DNA of 64,000 nt from Tubiluchus corallicola (lineage: Eukaryota > Priapulida > Priapulimorpha > Priapulimorphida > Tubiluchidae), in NCBI GenBank assembly GCA_030141605.1, contig JAQGDQ010002366.1, forward strand, positions 132,660-196,659. The letters are read 5' to 3'. This document shows, one piece after another, positions 11,604-24,325 of this stretch. How positions within the stretch are numbered: the first letter of the stretch is position 1; every line of letters starts with the position of its first letter. Under the pieces are notes generated by a model, which was given only the letters and a program-made list of their open reading frames with translations, was not told where the DNA came from and made no database searches. Both the position numbers and the translations under genes were made by a program.

Positions 11604-14600
11604 GTGAGTTTTTAATTAATTACCTAGTCTGGAATGCAAAGCATTGGGTACTAGCTCAATGAATCTTTTCTGTGTCATTTGCTGTGTTTGAAATGCTATT
11701 TAGCATTATTGCAGAATCCATTTTATTGTAAAAAAATTAAAAAACATACTTTATTGTGACTCCACAGTATGAAAAGGGTTGAAAACTTATTATTTGAACA
11801 ATGACAAGAACGAGACTGTCAAGACGAAACCAAAGGCGAAAAATACATTGTGCGTACCTCATTAATTCAGATGTTCTATAGATATGCTTGAGATCTCACA
11901 AATATCCTCCATGTTTTTTATCTAGGCTGGTTGAGAAGTATGTTATTTCACTTGACCAAGAAGAAAATAAAAAAGATTTGATCAATTTGAATACATTGGA
12001 ATATTTATGAGTTTTGTAATAACCAACATGTTATAAATTGATTAGCTGAAAACAACTATATTTCCAAGACTATTAACCAAAAAGCAACAGGGTCATAGTT
12101 TTAATTAGTAACAGTACAAATGTGCTGTATGGCAACTAGTATGCTAGTGACCCCACACTTTATGATTTTGTCGGCAACTAACCAGGATGCCCTCGCGCGT
12201 TTGATTGAGCATCGAAAATTGCTTTGTTTTGCTCATGAGTTGTTCACAGAGCAAGCACGAAACTGTGGAGAAAACATTTTTTAAGAAAGTTTAATAGTAA
12301 CAAAACTGAAGCTAATGTAAGAAAAAAATGTAAAAAATTCACAACTGCAGGGAGCAATATTTCAATACACTATGATAGGTAAGTACTGAAAAGTCTGTAC
12401 ATTACAAAGCAGTTTTAGGCTCATATGGCCTGACAACACCACATTGTCCTCGTTATGCATGGGACATTTTTCTAACATGCAGCGCAGTGCGAAATGCTTG
12501 GATTTCTAGAATAAAAAATGAGGTTGATAAAACCATGAAGCTTCAAGACAATTGACGTGAAATAAATTGGTCTATTGCTCCGCCGCTGCTGTCACGTAAG
12601 CACACTGAGTAGCATTCAGGACAGCAGCTCACACTGAATAACAACTCTCTTTATAGTAAACAACATGACAACTAATGCCTAATCAGTGGGCATGCAAACT
12701 GATTGTGCTTTTTCATTCACAAAATTTGCAACGTAGCAGGTATTTTAACAAGAAATTGAAACTTTAAGTAACCAAAAAATTTTATCAAAATTTAAGCAGA
12801 ATGTAGTGACAAAGCTTCAAAGAACTACGAAATGCAAAGAGTGCCTAGTCCGGTCGTTATTATAAAGAAACTAAGCCAGTTAAGCCTATCTTCAAGACAA
12901 ATGGGCAACAAAATATGTTTACAAAAGTCTCTTTTGCCTTTGAATATACGAACACATCACATATATTTTCTACATTTAATTGATCATGTAGTCATTCACA
13001 AGCTTTATATTCTTTTTGCATTTTTTCAACTGTTTGTTAGACTACAGAAATGGAATAAATTTGATTGTTCTATTCCATAGATGATCTTGCCAAAGTAACT
13101 CATAATTCCCAATGGCATCCTTTAGTCATGAAAATATCCAGAAGACTAGCATAAAATTGAACTATTTCAGGATACAAATTTTACATTTACATTAATATAT
13201 AACAAAAATTTTGACCACATTTGAATTAATTTGGACTGTGAAGATCTTATATGAGGTTTATAAAACTGACCAGCAAAGAAAACTTTTGCCTGAAAATCTC
13301 TGAAAAAAATTTGCTTGAATGTGGATTCCTATGTGTGTGCTCGCTTACTACATAATCCTGACAATTCTCACATATTCCCGTAGGTGAGTTCAACTCTGCC
13401 ACTAGGCCTCAACTATAATTGCTAACTGGCCATTCCTGTAACCTGCACAAACCTACTTAGAAATACTCAGGCTGTAATTTTTACATGCATATTAACCTTG
13501 ACTCATTTAAACCTGCCAACGTTGGCCTTCAATATAAAGTTATAAATTTCATTGTCACCACTGTTCAAGTAGGCCACTTTACATTGCGATCATTAAAGCA
13601 GCGTCATATGATCAGTCTAATTAACCTCGTTAAGTTAATTTGTATTTTTTAAAGTTAATCAAAAACTTGTCTTTTTCTAGCTTGCAAGGTCGTACATTAA
13701 ATTAAACTGCGTATCTTATAATTAACAACATCAGTAACTCATAGACACAAGCGATGCACATTTCTTCCTATAAAAAATGAAATTAGACTGCATTTCCACT
13801 AATTCACCTGCAATTTCAATCAACAATATAGACAATCGACAAGCTGTAATAAAATTTAAAATCAGACTGCTTTCCCTCGTGCAAACAAATGAAAAGTTGA
13901 GCATTTTTCATAAGAATATAAGATATACCAACAATACATGGTTACGGCTCATGCCCCTGATTGTCCCGAAAGACGAGGTAATGAACTAGTTCTGTGTGTG
14001 AAGAATATGCACGCTGATTGTATAGTCAGCAGAGCTTCACTGAGAATGACTGACATTTAATTTGACGTTAATTATGGTATTTCTAATAATTGTGGTCCTT
14101 TACTACATGAATGTATAATAATCTATAAAACTTTTTTGACCTTTTACTTTTGAATGTGTTATTGTTGTAGTGAATTAATTTTAATTTGATATTTTTATCT
14201 TTGTGTATTCGTTTGTAAATTCTCAACAACCATGTTCACATTTTTAAAATTATGCCTATTATTTGGTTTCGTGATTGGGTTGTTTTTATCCCTGCTTGTG
14301 TGATTTTATTGTTGTATTTTGTACAGTATGTCATTTTTTCACATTTTGATTTTATTTTGACTTTAAATAAATATTGTTTATGTATATGTAAGTATGCTTA
14401 ATTACTAACCAAAATGTCCAAAGAAACCTACTTGTACAGTTTACAATGATAACAAGCAGTGAACACAGAAGAATGTTACCTGTTATCTAAAATGCAGTCA
14501 TTGTTGTGCCAGTTATTAAGTTGAAACTGTAATAAATCTTGTTGAATGCTTCAACAGTGTCGATTAGTGAACAGTAAACTTCACAACCATTATTTGAATA

Positions 14601-14803
14601 AGCAACAGTAGCTCCTTGTTGTTTTAAAGCAATCAAGGTTATGAAATAGCAGCAAGTCACGGACGCAGTTTAATGCAAACATATTTTACTCTGCATTGTA
14701 GCAAACCAAAGTGGAAAGCACTTTAGTGCTAAGTATAGATGTCTTGAGTTTATGACAGGCATTAACTCTTTTGTAACTCCTCTATATATTAATGTATTTG
14801 CAG
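11604..14803. other. Intron (3.2 kb), no recognised element
   Basis: AT-rich intron. Open frames at 12832-13080 and 13777-13989 are short and lack recognisable domains. The stretch 13990-14400 looks like an AT-rich 3' tail with AATAAATATTG near 14368, which may be a retroelement remnant, but I cannot support a family. Confidence 0.45.
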
Positions 14804-14913
14804 CGTAATATCTATCAAGAAGTAATGCAGATGTTTATTAGGATAAGTGTTGAAGCTGGTTCAACAGCTTATTCAGCTGGAGGTTGCAAGGACGAATTTC
14901 ATTTTGGCTACAG
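14804..14913 (+). CDS. PI4KA: PI4KA exon g
   Basis: 110 nt, residues 286-321 plus a split Arg: RNIYQEVMQMFIRISVEAGS, ending FHFGYR. It aligns with the family IYQEV and GYRH blocks. Acceptor TTGCAG, donor GTAAGT. It ends in phase 2. Confidence 0.94.
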
Positions 14914-16531
14914 GTAAGTTCTAAAATTTGCTTTGAGTTTATCTGTTAATAAACCCAACCACATGAGACACGAGAGCACTTTGGTTTCGAATTAGTTCAA
15001 GAGCACATTATTTTTAATGGCTTTTAAACAAGGCACGGTGTACTTAACCATCTCTTACAACATTGTTCAAAGGATTCGTAATAAATGACGACATGGCACC
15101 ACCTGCATTTAAAGGTGTACTCATTTTTAGATTTTTTTCCTGTAAAATTTTAATAATTTTGGAAATTAATTACATTTAACTTTTGTTAGGCTTACTTATT
15201 ATGCAATGTGTCTGTTGACTATTTGTTAGCTATTGATACATTTTTATCGCAGAATACATACAAATTTCTAGAGCAAAAGAGAAAATTGCTCATTATTTGC
15301 GCGACTCACTTGCAGTGTCAGTTTTGCCAATGAATACTTTCGAGGTAAAAGGCGTATCAGGGAGGTGTTGGCTACAAAGGAAGTTAAATAGACCAATCTT
15401 TTGATATGATCCCAGCAAGCCTAGTTGGCTATAGGGTGACTGTGTTGGTAGCAATGTGCCTGTAATTCACAGTTACATTTTTTAACAATAACTAGCAATC
15501 GTGATCAGTAACTCAGTCTTCTTATGAATCACTTTGGTAGAAAAACATTTCCATTGTACAAAAAATTTATTGGCGTATCTTCAAAAATTATTGTTTTTTT
15601 TGACAATAATAAAGTCAGTTTTGGCTTTTAAAGAATGCAAGAAAACAACACACTAGCCGTGTAGTACATTTGGCATTGTAAACAAAGGTTCTGGGTTTAA
15701 GATAACCGGACACAGAAGGGTAGCAAATGTGCGAAAGCGAGTTGCTATATCTATGTTCTTACACGGACAAATTTTAGGCTACACTACCATCAGTTCTTTG
15801 TGATACATCCATTAGGTGAATGCTGACCAAAACTGTTGAGTTTCAAATACCCATAGTGCAATCTATGTGGTGCTGGATGTTAAGCCATTACCACTAAGAA
15901 CTGGGCGTGGTGGATTTGGGCGAGGCTGATGTAGTTCACGTAATCTGAAGGGATCTATTGTGATTTGATTCACTGTTTTGATTTTGATGTCTTTAAATAC
16001 ATTTTTTTGTAAATCATGTTGACATCTATTTAAATGTGTAGTGTCGATTGCACGATACATCACTCTTGAGCAGTGTCTCAAGAATCACAGATGGCCAAAA
16101 AATCCTTTATGTTGCAAGCAAATTTAAAATCATCGCTTTTTAGGAAATTTAGCTTACATGTCGTAGAAGAATCTCAGAAGTGCTAAACCAATTGGATTTT
16201 TTCCCAAAAAAACTTAGCATAAGCATCATAAACATCTTGTGTGTGTTATAATGAATATATGATGTGGCATCATCCAAAATCATAGATTTACCAAATCTCA
16301 ATAATATAGTTACATTATTCAATGTAGCAGTGGTAGACATTGTTGGCCTGTTGAATTCGGATTTGATTCCAAAATAGCATTCTAGTGGGTATCCTATGAG
16401 CATAAAGTTTGAACTTTATCATCTGCATAATTTGGATCCTAACTGATCCGTATAAACGTAACCCTTAATATTAGTAGAAAAATTCTACAACGGTGCTTGC
16501 TAAGTAAAAAGAAATTTTTCCATTTTTGCAG
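14914..16531. other. Intron, no confident element
   Basis: Minus-strand open frames at 15863-16081 and 16149-16403 were considered (see rejected list). The first has a FRLRELHQPRPNPPRPVL stretch resembling LINE ORF1 nucleic-acid-binding regions, but the evidence is too thin for a call. Confidence 0.4.
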
Positions 16532-16691
16532 ACATGTTTCTGGAGCTGTGGTGAACGCTTTAGCAAATATAGCAGCTAGTATTCAAGGTGAGGATGAACT
16601 GATGGAACTTTTGAATAAACTCCTTGAACTATTTGTGCTTGTTGGTTTAGAAGGCAAGAGAGCTAGCGAAAAGGCACCCTCTGCTCTGAAG
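16532..16691 (+). CDS. PI4KA: PI4KA exon h
   Basis: 160 nt, residues 322-375: [18 protein letters not shown], then [20 protein letters not shown] and EKAPSALK. The [17 protein letters not shown] block is diagnostic. The exon starts after GCAG at 16528-16531, so an ATG at 16497 is intronic. Donor GTAAGC. It ends in phase 0. Confidence 0.97.
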
Positions 16692-17200
16692 GTAAGCTCG
16701 TTTATAGGAGCTCTTGATTTTATTCAGTAATGTTTAGTAATATTATTTAGGGGTAAATTATTTAACACATTGTTATTATCTAATTGTGCATATATTTTTG
16801 ATACACATTTCTTTTAGTTGCATTTGCTTTCTTAATACGTCTTCTTTCATTTATACTGTTTTCTTGCCAGCCATAGTATAATATTCAATGTCACAAGGTA
16901 TAATTCTAATTATTTACACATGCCTTTATTTGTAGGCAATACAGTACAGTTAAGGGCACCATGATTTTTATAGCATTTGCCTGTCTCCTGAGCAAGCTAT
17001 GCCTGTTGTTAATCAAGGTGTTATTGGTTATTTAGAAACTATATATTTGAATCATCATTAAGTCTGCCAGTTTAACGAATGGCATTACAGTTTATCTTAA
17101 AAATTCTGGCATTTACACCTTAAAAGTTTTTTTGCTAGCATTTCTGCAGTAGGTACAAAATTTTCTTAGCTACTTCCATCAAGGAGAACTTTTTATCCCC

Positions 17201-17300
17201 ATCAGAAACTGATGAGATTCTGCTTCTGTGACAGAAGAGGCTTTTAGTAATAGCTGTTATTTTGTATTTACAAGTAAAGATGTTTTTCAAAATAATTAAT
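17201..17300 (+). repeat. Dispersed repeat family R1, copy 1
   Basis: It shares the core GATTCTGCTTCTGTGACAG, then a CTTTTAGTAA-like spacer and TTTTTCAAAATAATTAA, with copies at 18091-18206 and 34154-34272. The family is unknown and no coding is seen. It is preceded by ACTTCCATCAAGGAGAACTT, a type of sequence common in invertebrate interspersed repeats. Confidence 0.6.
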
Positions 17301-18090
17301 GCGAGAAATTAGTCCAAAAGCAAAGATATTTCAATGTTCGTGGAAATACCAAATATATACATGAGTAAGGTTGTACTTGGCATTAATTGAAATGGAACTT
17401 GTCACTTTTTGACCAGTGACCAATAGGTCATGGGTCAATCAAATGTGGTTAATGCAGTCCATTCAGTTAGTCTCATTGACAACTTTCATTTGGTGTAATA
17501 CATGAGACTAAAATTGAAACATCACTTTTAACCTGTGACCTTGGCATCTGGGATCAACAAGTAGGATATCCTCATCTTTATGCGATTGAGCTGTTTTATT
17601 TTATAAACTACAGACTCTTGTTGCTCGACTCTGCCTAGTTGCACTTGTATCCTTGATTCTGAATTTCAGTTTGTGCCCCTTGGGGTCGACCAATCTAGGC
17701 TTAACTCGTACCATTCCATTTATGTCATTGAAGCATTTCACTTGAACCATTGTAATTTCTCAACACTAGAAGCATTGGCATCCTCATCCCCTATTTTGGT
17801 TTTCGGTTCTTAGTGAAAAAATTTCCCATATGCAAGTGGTCCATATTCAGCCGTGCACAAGAACTCAATACCACTGAGAAATTGTTGGAGAAGATCTAGC
17901 CTAATGACAAATCTGAAGCCCCGCCTACTCCGTGACCTTTTCCCTACATATTACAGATGACATAAACAGAAGTCCATCTTCATGGGGAGTGCCCTATGAG
18001 TTTCGTGACCCTAGCCCTGTGAACTTGTGAGTTATTAAAGAAACAAAAGGCAATAGAAATAATAACAACTAACAAATGTTTTTTGACACT

Positions 18091-18206
18091 GTCAAAAACT
18101 CTGATAGGGCACTGCTTCTGTGACAGGAGATGCTTTAAGTAAAAGCTTCTGTTTATATTTTCAGATAAAAAGTGTCTTTCAAAATAGTTAACAACATGTA
18201 TGTAAG
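18091..18206 (+). repeat. Dispersed repeat family R1, copy 2
   Basis: It has the same order as copy 1: GTCAAAAACT, CTGCTTCTGTGACAGGAGAT, GCTTTAAGTAA, TCTTTCAAAATAGTTAACAA and CATGTATGT. It aligns best with the copy at 34154-34272, which shares the CATGTATGT end. Confidence 0.6.
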
Positions 18207-20917
18207 AACTGTTGATATTAAAAGTTTCAGTGAACTCAAACTTACCGGCTTTTCACCAGTGGCTCTGAAGTCAAGCCTCTGACGGTCATTATAGTGCTAC
18301 GCTTGATTATTTAGGAGTTGCATTTATACAATGAGCTAGCTAGCAATAACATATTGAGACCATACAAGGTTTACACGAGCTGTTAACATTGTTAATGGAT
18401 AAACATAGCTTGCACACACTATATTGCTCCCAAATTTGTACAGTGTACTGATTGGACATTTTGGGTCCTGACACATGACAGATATGCCCACTTTTTTAAA
18501 GTATTTAGTGCACATCTAGCCCACACCACTTCCTTATTTGCAGGGCTGGATAATGAACTTTCTGGGGCCTCTGGGCTAATGAAATTTATGGTATGGGGGT
18601 CCTTCAAGCTGAACCGTCCTCTGACTCAAAAGAAACCGTCTTGAACATTTTTACTCCTTACATATTTTACCGACATTTACATAGCTTAAAATAAACTTAT
18701 CGCAAATTGTTTACATAAACCAGAATAGCTATCTTTTATTTGTCAGTAAAAATATTCTTTAAGCAATCTCACTATTTTGTTATTTATGGCAAACCAAATT
18801 TAGCACATATTTCAACATTACCGTAATGCAAAATATTAATTTTCTCACTTTTCAAAAAAAGAATTACTTCAAAATCTTTTAGCAGGGCCCCCAAGCTTGA
18901 GTAGCCTTAGGCTGCAGCCTATTCTAGCCTATAGGATAATCCGGCCTTACTTATTTGTGAAAAAAATTGAACTTAGCTTAAAATCCTATGGTTTTTAAAA
19001 TCCAACAAGCTTAAGTTTTAACTGTTAGTGGTGGTCATTTTGAAATCCAAAATGGCAGCCTAAGATGAGCATGAAAAAAAATGGTAGTTATCATTTTTGA
19101 ATTCACCACCCGAAAATTGACTTAACTAGTCACCAAAATTTAATTTAGGCACAAAAATCGAGCTGGAATACGTAACAGCCTTTAGTAAATGGAATGGTAA
19201 GCATTTAAGTTCATTATAACAGGTCAGTTAAATTAGTTCTACTAGGGCAGAGCATTGGGTACCCCTCTTTCTCCAGTATGCACACAATATTCTCATTTTA
19301 TTAAATGATTTCACCAAATGTATCATTTTTTGCTTTTGCACCGTTTTGTTTTTTTTGGTGTTGAAAACAATCTGTTTTTATGAAAATAATTGTGACAGTA
19401 TTGAAGATGGGTTTAATATTTTTATAATATAGTAAATCACTTTTTCAAAGCTTTTGCTTTTGTAAATTTGTGAAAAATGTCTGGTTTGGGGAAAACATGA
19501 TAAATACTGAATCTTAGTGATCAACTGTAAAATCAATAAAATAGTGATATAAAAACAGCAATAAAAATTAATATTTTGTATTCATATAATGCTCCATAAT
19601 TATTGTATCACTTTTATGGACATATGTGTATATCAACTTACCTTGTAAAGATAACTATTTTTCCGGTGTATTATTTTAATTGATGAAATTCATTGAGTAT
19701 TTTATCTTTGTTGCACGTTCATCTAATGTTTTTATATTGTATAAGGATAATTGCTTTCCAGGTTGCAGGACTTACACCTAATTATGGCGTATCACGTTTA
19801 GTGTCAACTTTGGTTAGAATACCCGAGGTTAGGGATCGTTTTTTCTAATTGCTATCAGTGCAATTAGTGTTAGTTGGGTGTTGGATTTATTTGTTTTCAC
19901 CTGCATGATTTGCATGACTCAATGCGCAGTTAATGCAGTAGGTTTATTAAGTTTCCAATAAGTTAGCAATATATAAAAGAGCCTCTAGGAATTTTTATCG
20001 AGCATAGACTATCATTTCGAACTATAACAGTTATTGTCAATACTATAAATTAAGCCAAAAGAAGAAATAATTAGTACATTGATGATACTGAAAAGCTAAG
20101 GCTCAAAATATTATTACAAATCAAAACAGTGGAGTTTAAATTGCCAAAATAAGCCTGGTTATACTTAGAAGGAATTGTAAAGCAATGTAAAATATTTTTG
20201 CCTTATATTCAATTCAGTTTTCACATTTTATTTCAGCATTAAAATAGCCATATGATATACTAAAAAGACAAATTACTGTACACATGGACAGATGAAATAC
20301 TAACTATACTAATTACATACATTAACAAAAACAATATTAAAGGCTACCCAAATCAAATAAGAGAGACAGCCACAAATAAAAAAATTTGAAGTATACATCA
20401 CATCAGAATCTGTTGCAATATTTCCCATCAGGCTATTGCCAGATTGCATAATTCTCTTAATCAGATTATAATAGCACTTACGTCGTACATACGTGAATGT
20501 GGAAGAGATCCACACACATCTGAAATGCACTGCAATCATATTTAAGTTTAAGAAGTTTTTTATACCATTGTTACACCATCCTGAGTTTCTCTAAAACATA
20601 TTTGTCAAAATTAATCAACAGTGAACAACTATAAAAGGTACAACAGTAACTTTTGAAGAGAAGGGAGTTAACATTAGCAGAACAACTACTAAACTTCCTT
20701 ATTAAAGTATTAATGCTGACATAGAACAACTGCGTTTGGTTCACGGTATCTTCGTTACCTTTTAAATCATTGTAAATATAATACAAGCGTCAGAAATGAT
20801 CACAACAGTGGACACAGTTAGTCTAAGTATACCTAATGAAGAACCAAAGCAGTAAGCATTATAAGAATAAAATCTACTACAACTTCCACACATTTACACA
20901 ATTGACACAGCCACTGT

Positions 20918-21310
20918 TATCTTGAGATCTTAAATATTTCTTGCAGTAGATAAGATTTTAAATGCAGAGTCAAAGCTATCCCAATCTGCTTCGCATGCAG
21001 TATGGTGAGAGCCAAGCTGGCCTTTGCGATGCTTCCCACAGATATTTCTTCTGACTGATCTCGGACGCCTGGCACACACCACAGGTGTGCGTGTACACTA
21101 CATTCGAAGATAATAATAATCTGTATTACAGTGTGTGCCAGGCGTCTTACTTTGGTCAGGCAAAATATCATATGTGTACTAGAATTGTGGAACAGCACAA
21201 GGGCCTGCTTGGCTCTCACCATACTGCATGCTTTGACTCTGCATTTAACATCTTACATAGTGCAAGAAATGATCAAGATCTCAAGTTAGAAGAAGTTTTT
21301 GTATATTATG
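20918..21310. mobile_element. Inverted pair of Penelope-like GIY-YIG fragments
   Basis: The + arm (21132-21310) encodes CQASYFGQAKYHMCTRIVEQ then LGSHHTAC and FNILHSARNDQDLKLEEVF, the layout of a GIY-YIG (second motif Y-x-G) C-terminus. The minus arm (about 20918-21075) is an inverted diverged copy; both share GTGTGTGCCAGGCGTC, TTGGCTCTCACCATACTGCA and TTTGACTCTGCATTTAA. A spacer of about 56 bp separates them, so the locus could fold into a long hairpin. Both arms are incomplete. Confidence 0.7.
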
Positions 21311-23023
21311 AAGCACCGCCTATCATCCTGAACACCAATTTGTAACTTAAACCCATTCTGGTGTTTAAATCAGCTTGATTCTGTTCTGTCAAGTTCTGTA
21401 ATGATTCTTTTTGATACAGTCTCTGTGTTGCTTTCAAATGTCACAGGTTTCCCGTATAGCGTTTCCACCTTGTTGTAAATTTAGCAACTGTGTAGAAGTT
21501 GTGTTTTGTTCTTATAACGCTTACTGCGTACGGTTTTTCATTATGTAGACTTAGTCTAATGGTTTGCTGTGTTGTGATCTTTTCTGAAACTCATATATAA
21601 AGTGATTTTTTTTAATTTCTTTGCAATTTGTTCTAGTTATACCCATGTTTTTTGACAATTTAAATTCTACTGTTTTGATTTGTAATGACATTTTGCACCT
21701 TAGTATTTCAGTATCATCAATGTACTATTATTTCTTTTTTTGTCTTCATTTATAGTGTTGACAATACCTGTTATAGTCGAAATCATCAACTACACTCAAT
21801 AAACATGAAAGATAGCAATAATATTTTGGCTACAGAAAACGACAAATTCATTACTTGTAAAAATCATTCATACAAATGGTTAACAACTTAGGATTTCATT
21901 TGCAGCCTCTAAACTAGAAAACCATTTGCAAGAAACTAAAATAAAAATTGTGTGACTAATAATGCATTTTTACTTAATTTTGTGTCTTACATGTATACCT
22001 TACAAAGAGCTTTAATGAGTGATCACCTTTTGTTCTAACATTCAAATTTTCAGTAAAAGTGTTTCCCTGTTTTACATCGTCATTATCATGCATAATTTTG
22101 TAGCACACGCACACAAATCAGAAATTATGGGTCTTTCTTCTAATGCTTTAAGATTAGGATATATGTGGATATGACTTGTAATTGATTTCATATCTGTTAC
22201 AAAGGCATATTATAAAGTAACAATGAACATTTATTACAGAATCTAAATCACCAAACACACAAAGACTCCACACAGGAGACAATATTCAACCAATGGTCTG
22301 ACATATTTATAAGCTGTCAGTAAAGTATGTTTGTTGCTAACAGAAAAAATTCTAAAAAGCATATTGATTATCCTTTTTGTTCTTGCACAAGTTTTAGCGC
22401 AATGGGCACTAAACTTTAGACTTTGTGATACCTTTATTATGAGATCTTATACATTATTAACAGTCTAGATTTTATAAGTAATAATCATTTCCAGGAAAAT
22501 GTTCATAAAATGTTCATTGTCATGGTTTTGCAACTGTTTTGCGGTTGTTCCACTATTCTTTCTGCGAAAATTCTGTTAAATGTGATCTCATGAATGTCAT
22601 GCAGATTTGCCTTGTTGCAAAGGTGTCACAGAAGTTGTAAAATATGTGCAAACATATAGTGTGAACTTCGTGCCACATTCTCGCATTTGCTCAAGAAAAT
22701 TCGCAAAAATGTGGGGAACTTTGTAGGAATAATTTGCGACAAAACGCACCAGGTTTTTCAATTGTTGCAAAAAATCATGGCCCTGTGAAACCCTTAGAGA
22801 GCTTTCGAAATGAATAATTGTTTAGAGATGTCACTGTTTTTGAAAGTGCTAATATATCTGAAGTATTTTGCAACAGAAGGTATTCAGCAATGGTAAAGTG
22901 GGTCAAATGCCAGTTACTGAGACAGATGTTGACTTTCTACTGCAGAAAGTGCTGAAAGTCTCAAACTGTTGACAGTGATGAAGATGAATTTGTTTCTTTG
23001 CAAAGTAATCCAGATGATACTGT

Positions 23024-24325
23024 CAGTTCTGTGGTTGTCCTGCAACTCAAAACACTCGCTATATGGCTTGTGATCGGTGTGAATTGTGGTTCTGTCAACC
23101 ATGACATAAAATGTCTGATGAAATTTATGCTGCTCATTGAACACTAGGGCCCTCAAACCCATGGTTTTGTCCTGACTGTTTCTCCAAAGCCGTTAAAGCT
23201 GTTGTAGCAGAGAAGTCTTTAGATGACAAACTTGAAGAAATTTCCAATCATATGAAGCCAATATCTCGTCTCTCGATACTGAAATTTCTGCAAAAGCTTC
23301 ATCTGCTGGACTTGCTGTAGTGTGCTGTCAACAGCCACATTTCTGCTTTACGGCGTGACATCAAGTCTGACGGCAAGTTGTTAGACACAATTGAATTTCT
23401 TGTGAATGAGCCTAACGAACAGAAAAGAAGATCCAAAAACATTATCATCAAACGTGTCAGTGAGTCAACTGAAACTGTTCCATTGGGAATGATAAAAGAT
23501 GATAACTATAAATGCCAACTGATTGTTTCAGCTATTGGATACGATGACATTGAACCAGTTCTTCTAAGATGATTAGGCCAACGCAAACATAATGTTACTT
23601 GCCCTATCCTACTTCACTTTCATGATAAAGTCAAAGATGACTTCATTTTACAAAATAAATATTTACTAATGTCCCTTGATGATTGGCGTAAAAATATCCT
23701 TGTAACTCCTGATTCAACTGTCCTTGAACGTGAGTGCACCACGTCAGCAATTACGAAGTCTGCTACACGTGGTTGCAGGCAATTTCTAGAGTCGTTGCCT
23801 GTTTTGTGTAGTGAGTCTTCTACTTCAAGTCTTATACTAGCATCAAAGGTTGTGACAATCGATGCTCATGATGTTGACAGAGTTATTGGTAAAAAAGGTA
23901 AAACCATCATTATGTTATGCACCAAATATGCCTATGAGATTATTATTAATAAAATACCCAATAGATTTGGCCTGATTGAAATCACAATAAAAGGTACTTC
24001 TGAATCATGTGACGCCTGTGAAAGTGATATTTGTCATCATCTGACTAAATGCCATGAAATAGCTCAATGTTCTGAAAGTGCTTCATCTCTCCATCATGTG
24101 AATGGTGGAAAGAAATCCTTCCTGAATCCTGGACTTACTATTATACCATCTCAGCAGTGTTGTCCTGTTGCTTCACCCAGTGCTGCCACTAATCTAGGTC
24201 AGACTCAAGATGTAGTACCCCATCAGTTTGTTGATACCAGTTTTCAGACAAATTTTTTCGTTATCGCCTGCACAATCACCCCCCCCCCCCGAGACATGTC
24301 AATTTATTCTATCTTCTATCCGTGA
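23024..24325 (+). pseudogene. LINE ORF1 with PHD finger and KH-like domain
   Basis: One frame runs through with only a few stop codons. A PHD finger (23027-23182) reads FCGCPATQNTRYMACDRCEL, then WFCQP, and closes with NPWFCPDCF; a TGA sits where one Cys is expected. A charged helical stretch follows. Then comes RRSKNIIIKRV (from about 23430), which looks like an RRM-type first strand. From about 23850, VVTIDAHDVDRVIGKKGKTI begins a KH-like fold, with the GxxG loop GKKG at 23888-23899 and an ITIKGTSE strand after it. The final part is Ser/Pro-rich and ends beside a 12-C run (24279-24290) that probably shifts the frame. Confidence 0.7.
24279..24290 (+). repeat. C12 homopolymer
   Basis: Twelve consecutive C residues at the end of the LINE ORF1. 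It is a likely site of frameshift or of length error in sequencing. Confidence 0.9.

Noticed and set aside
13777-14400. Possible retroelement ORF end plus AT-rich tail
   Set aside because: The frame resembles no known RT, GIY-YIG or ORF1 segment, and no target duplication is visible.
15863-16403. Minus-strand frames with an ORF1-like FRLRELHQPRPNPPRPVL stretch
   Set aside because: One short proline/arginine-rich match only; no neighbouring LINE domain supports it.
19762-19836. Possible exon reading VAGLTPNYGVSRLVSTLVRIPE between AG and GT
   Set aside because: Exons h and i are contiguous in the PI4KA family and join in phase 0 without it; the segment matches no family block.
21085-21345. 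86-residue frame as a host gene
   Set aside because: It is a GIY-YIG fragment of a Penelope-like element, with a decayed inverted copy next to it.
23669-24325. 218-residue frame as a host KH protein
   Set aside because: It is in frame with a decayed PHD finger upstream and followed by LINE endonuclease remnants, so it belongs to a LINE ORF1.
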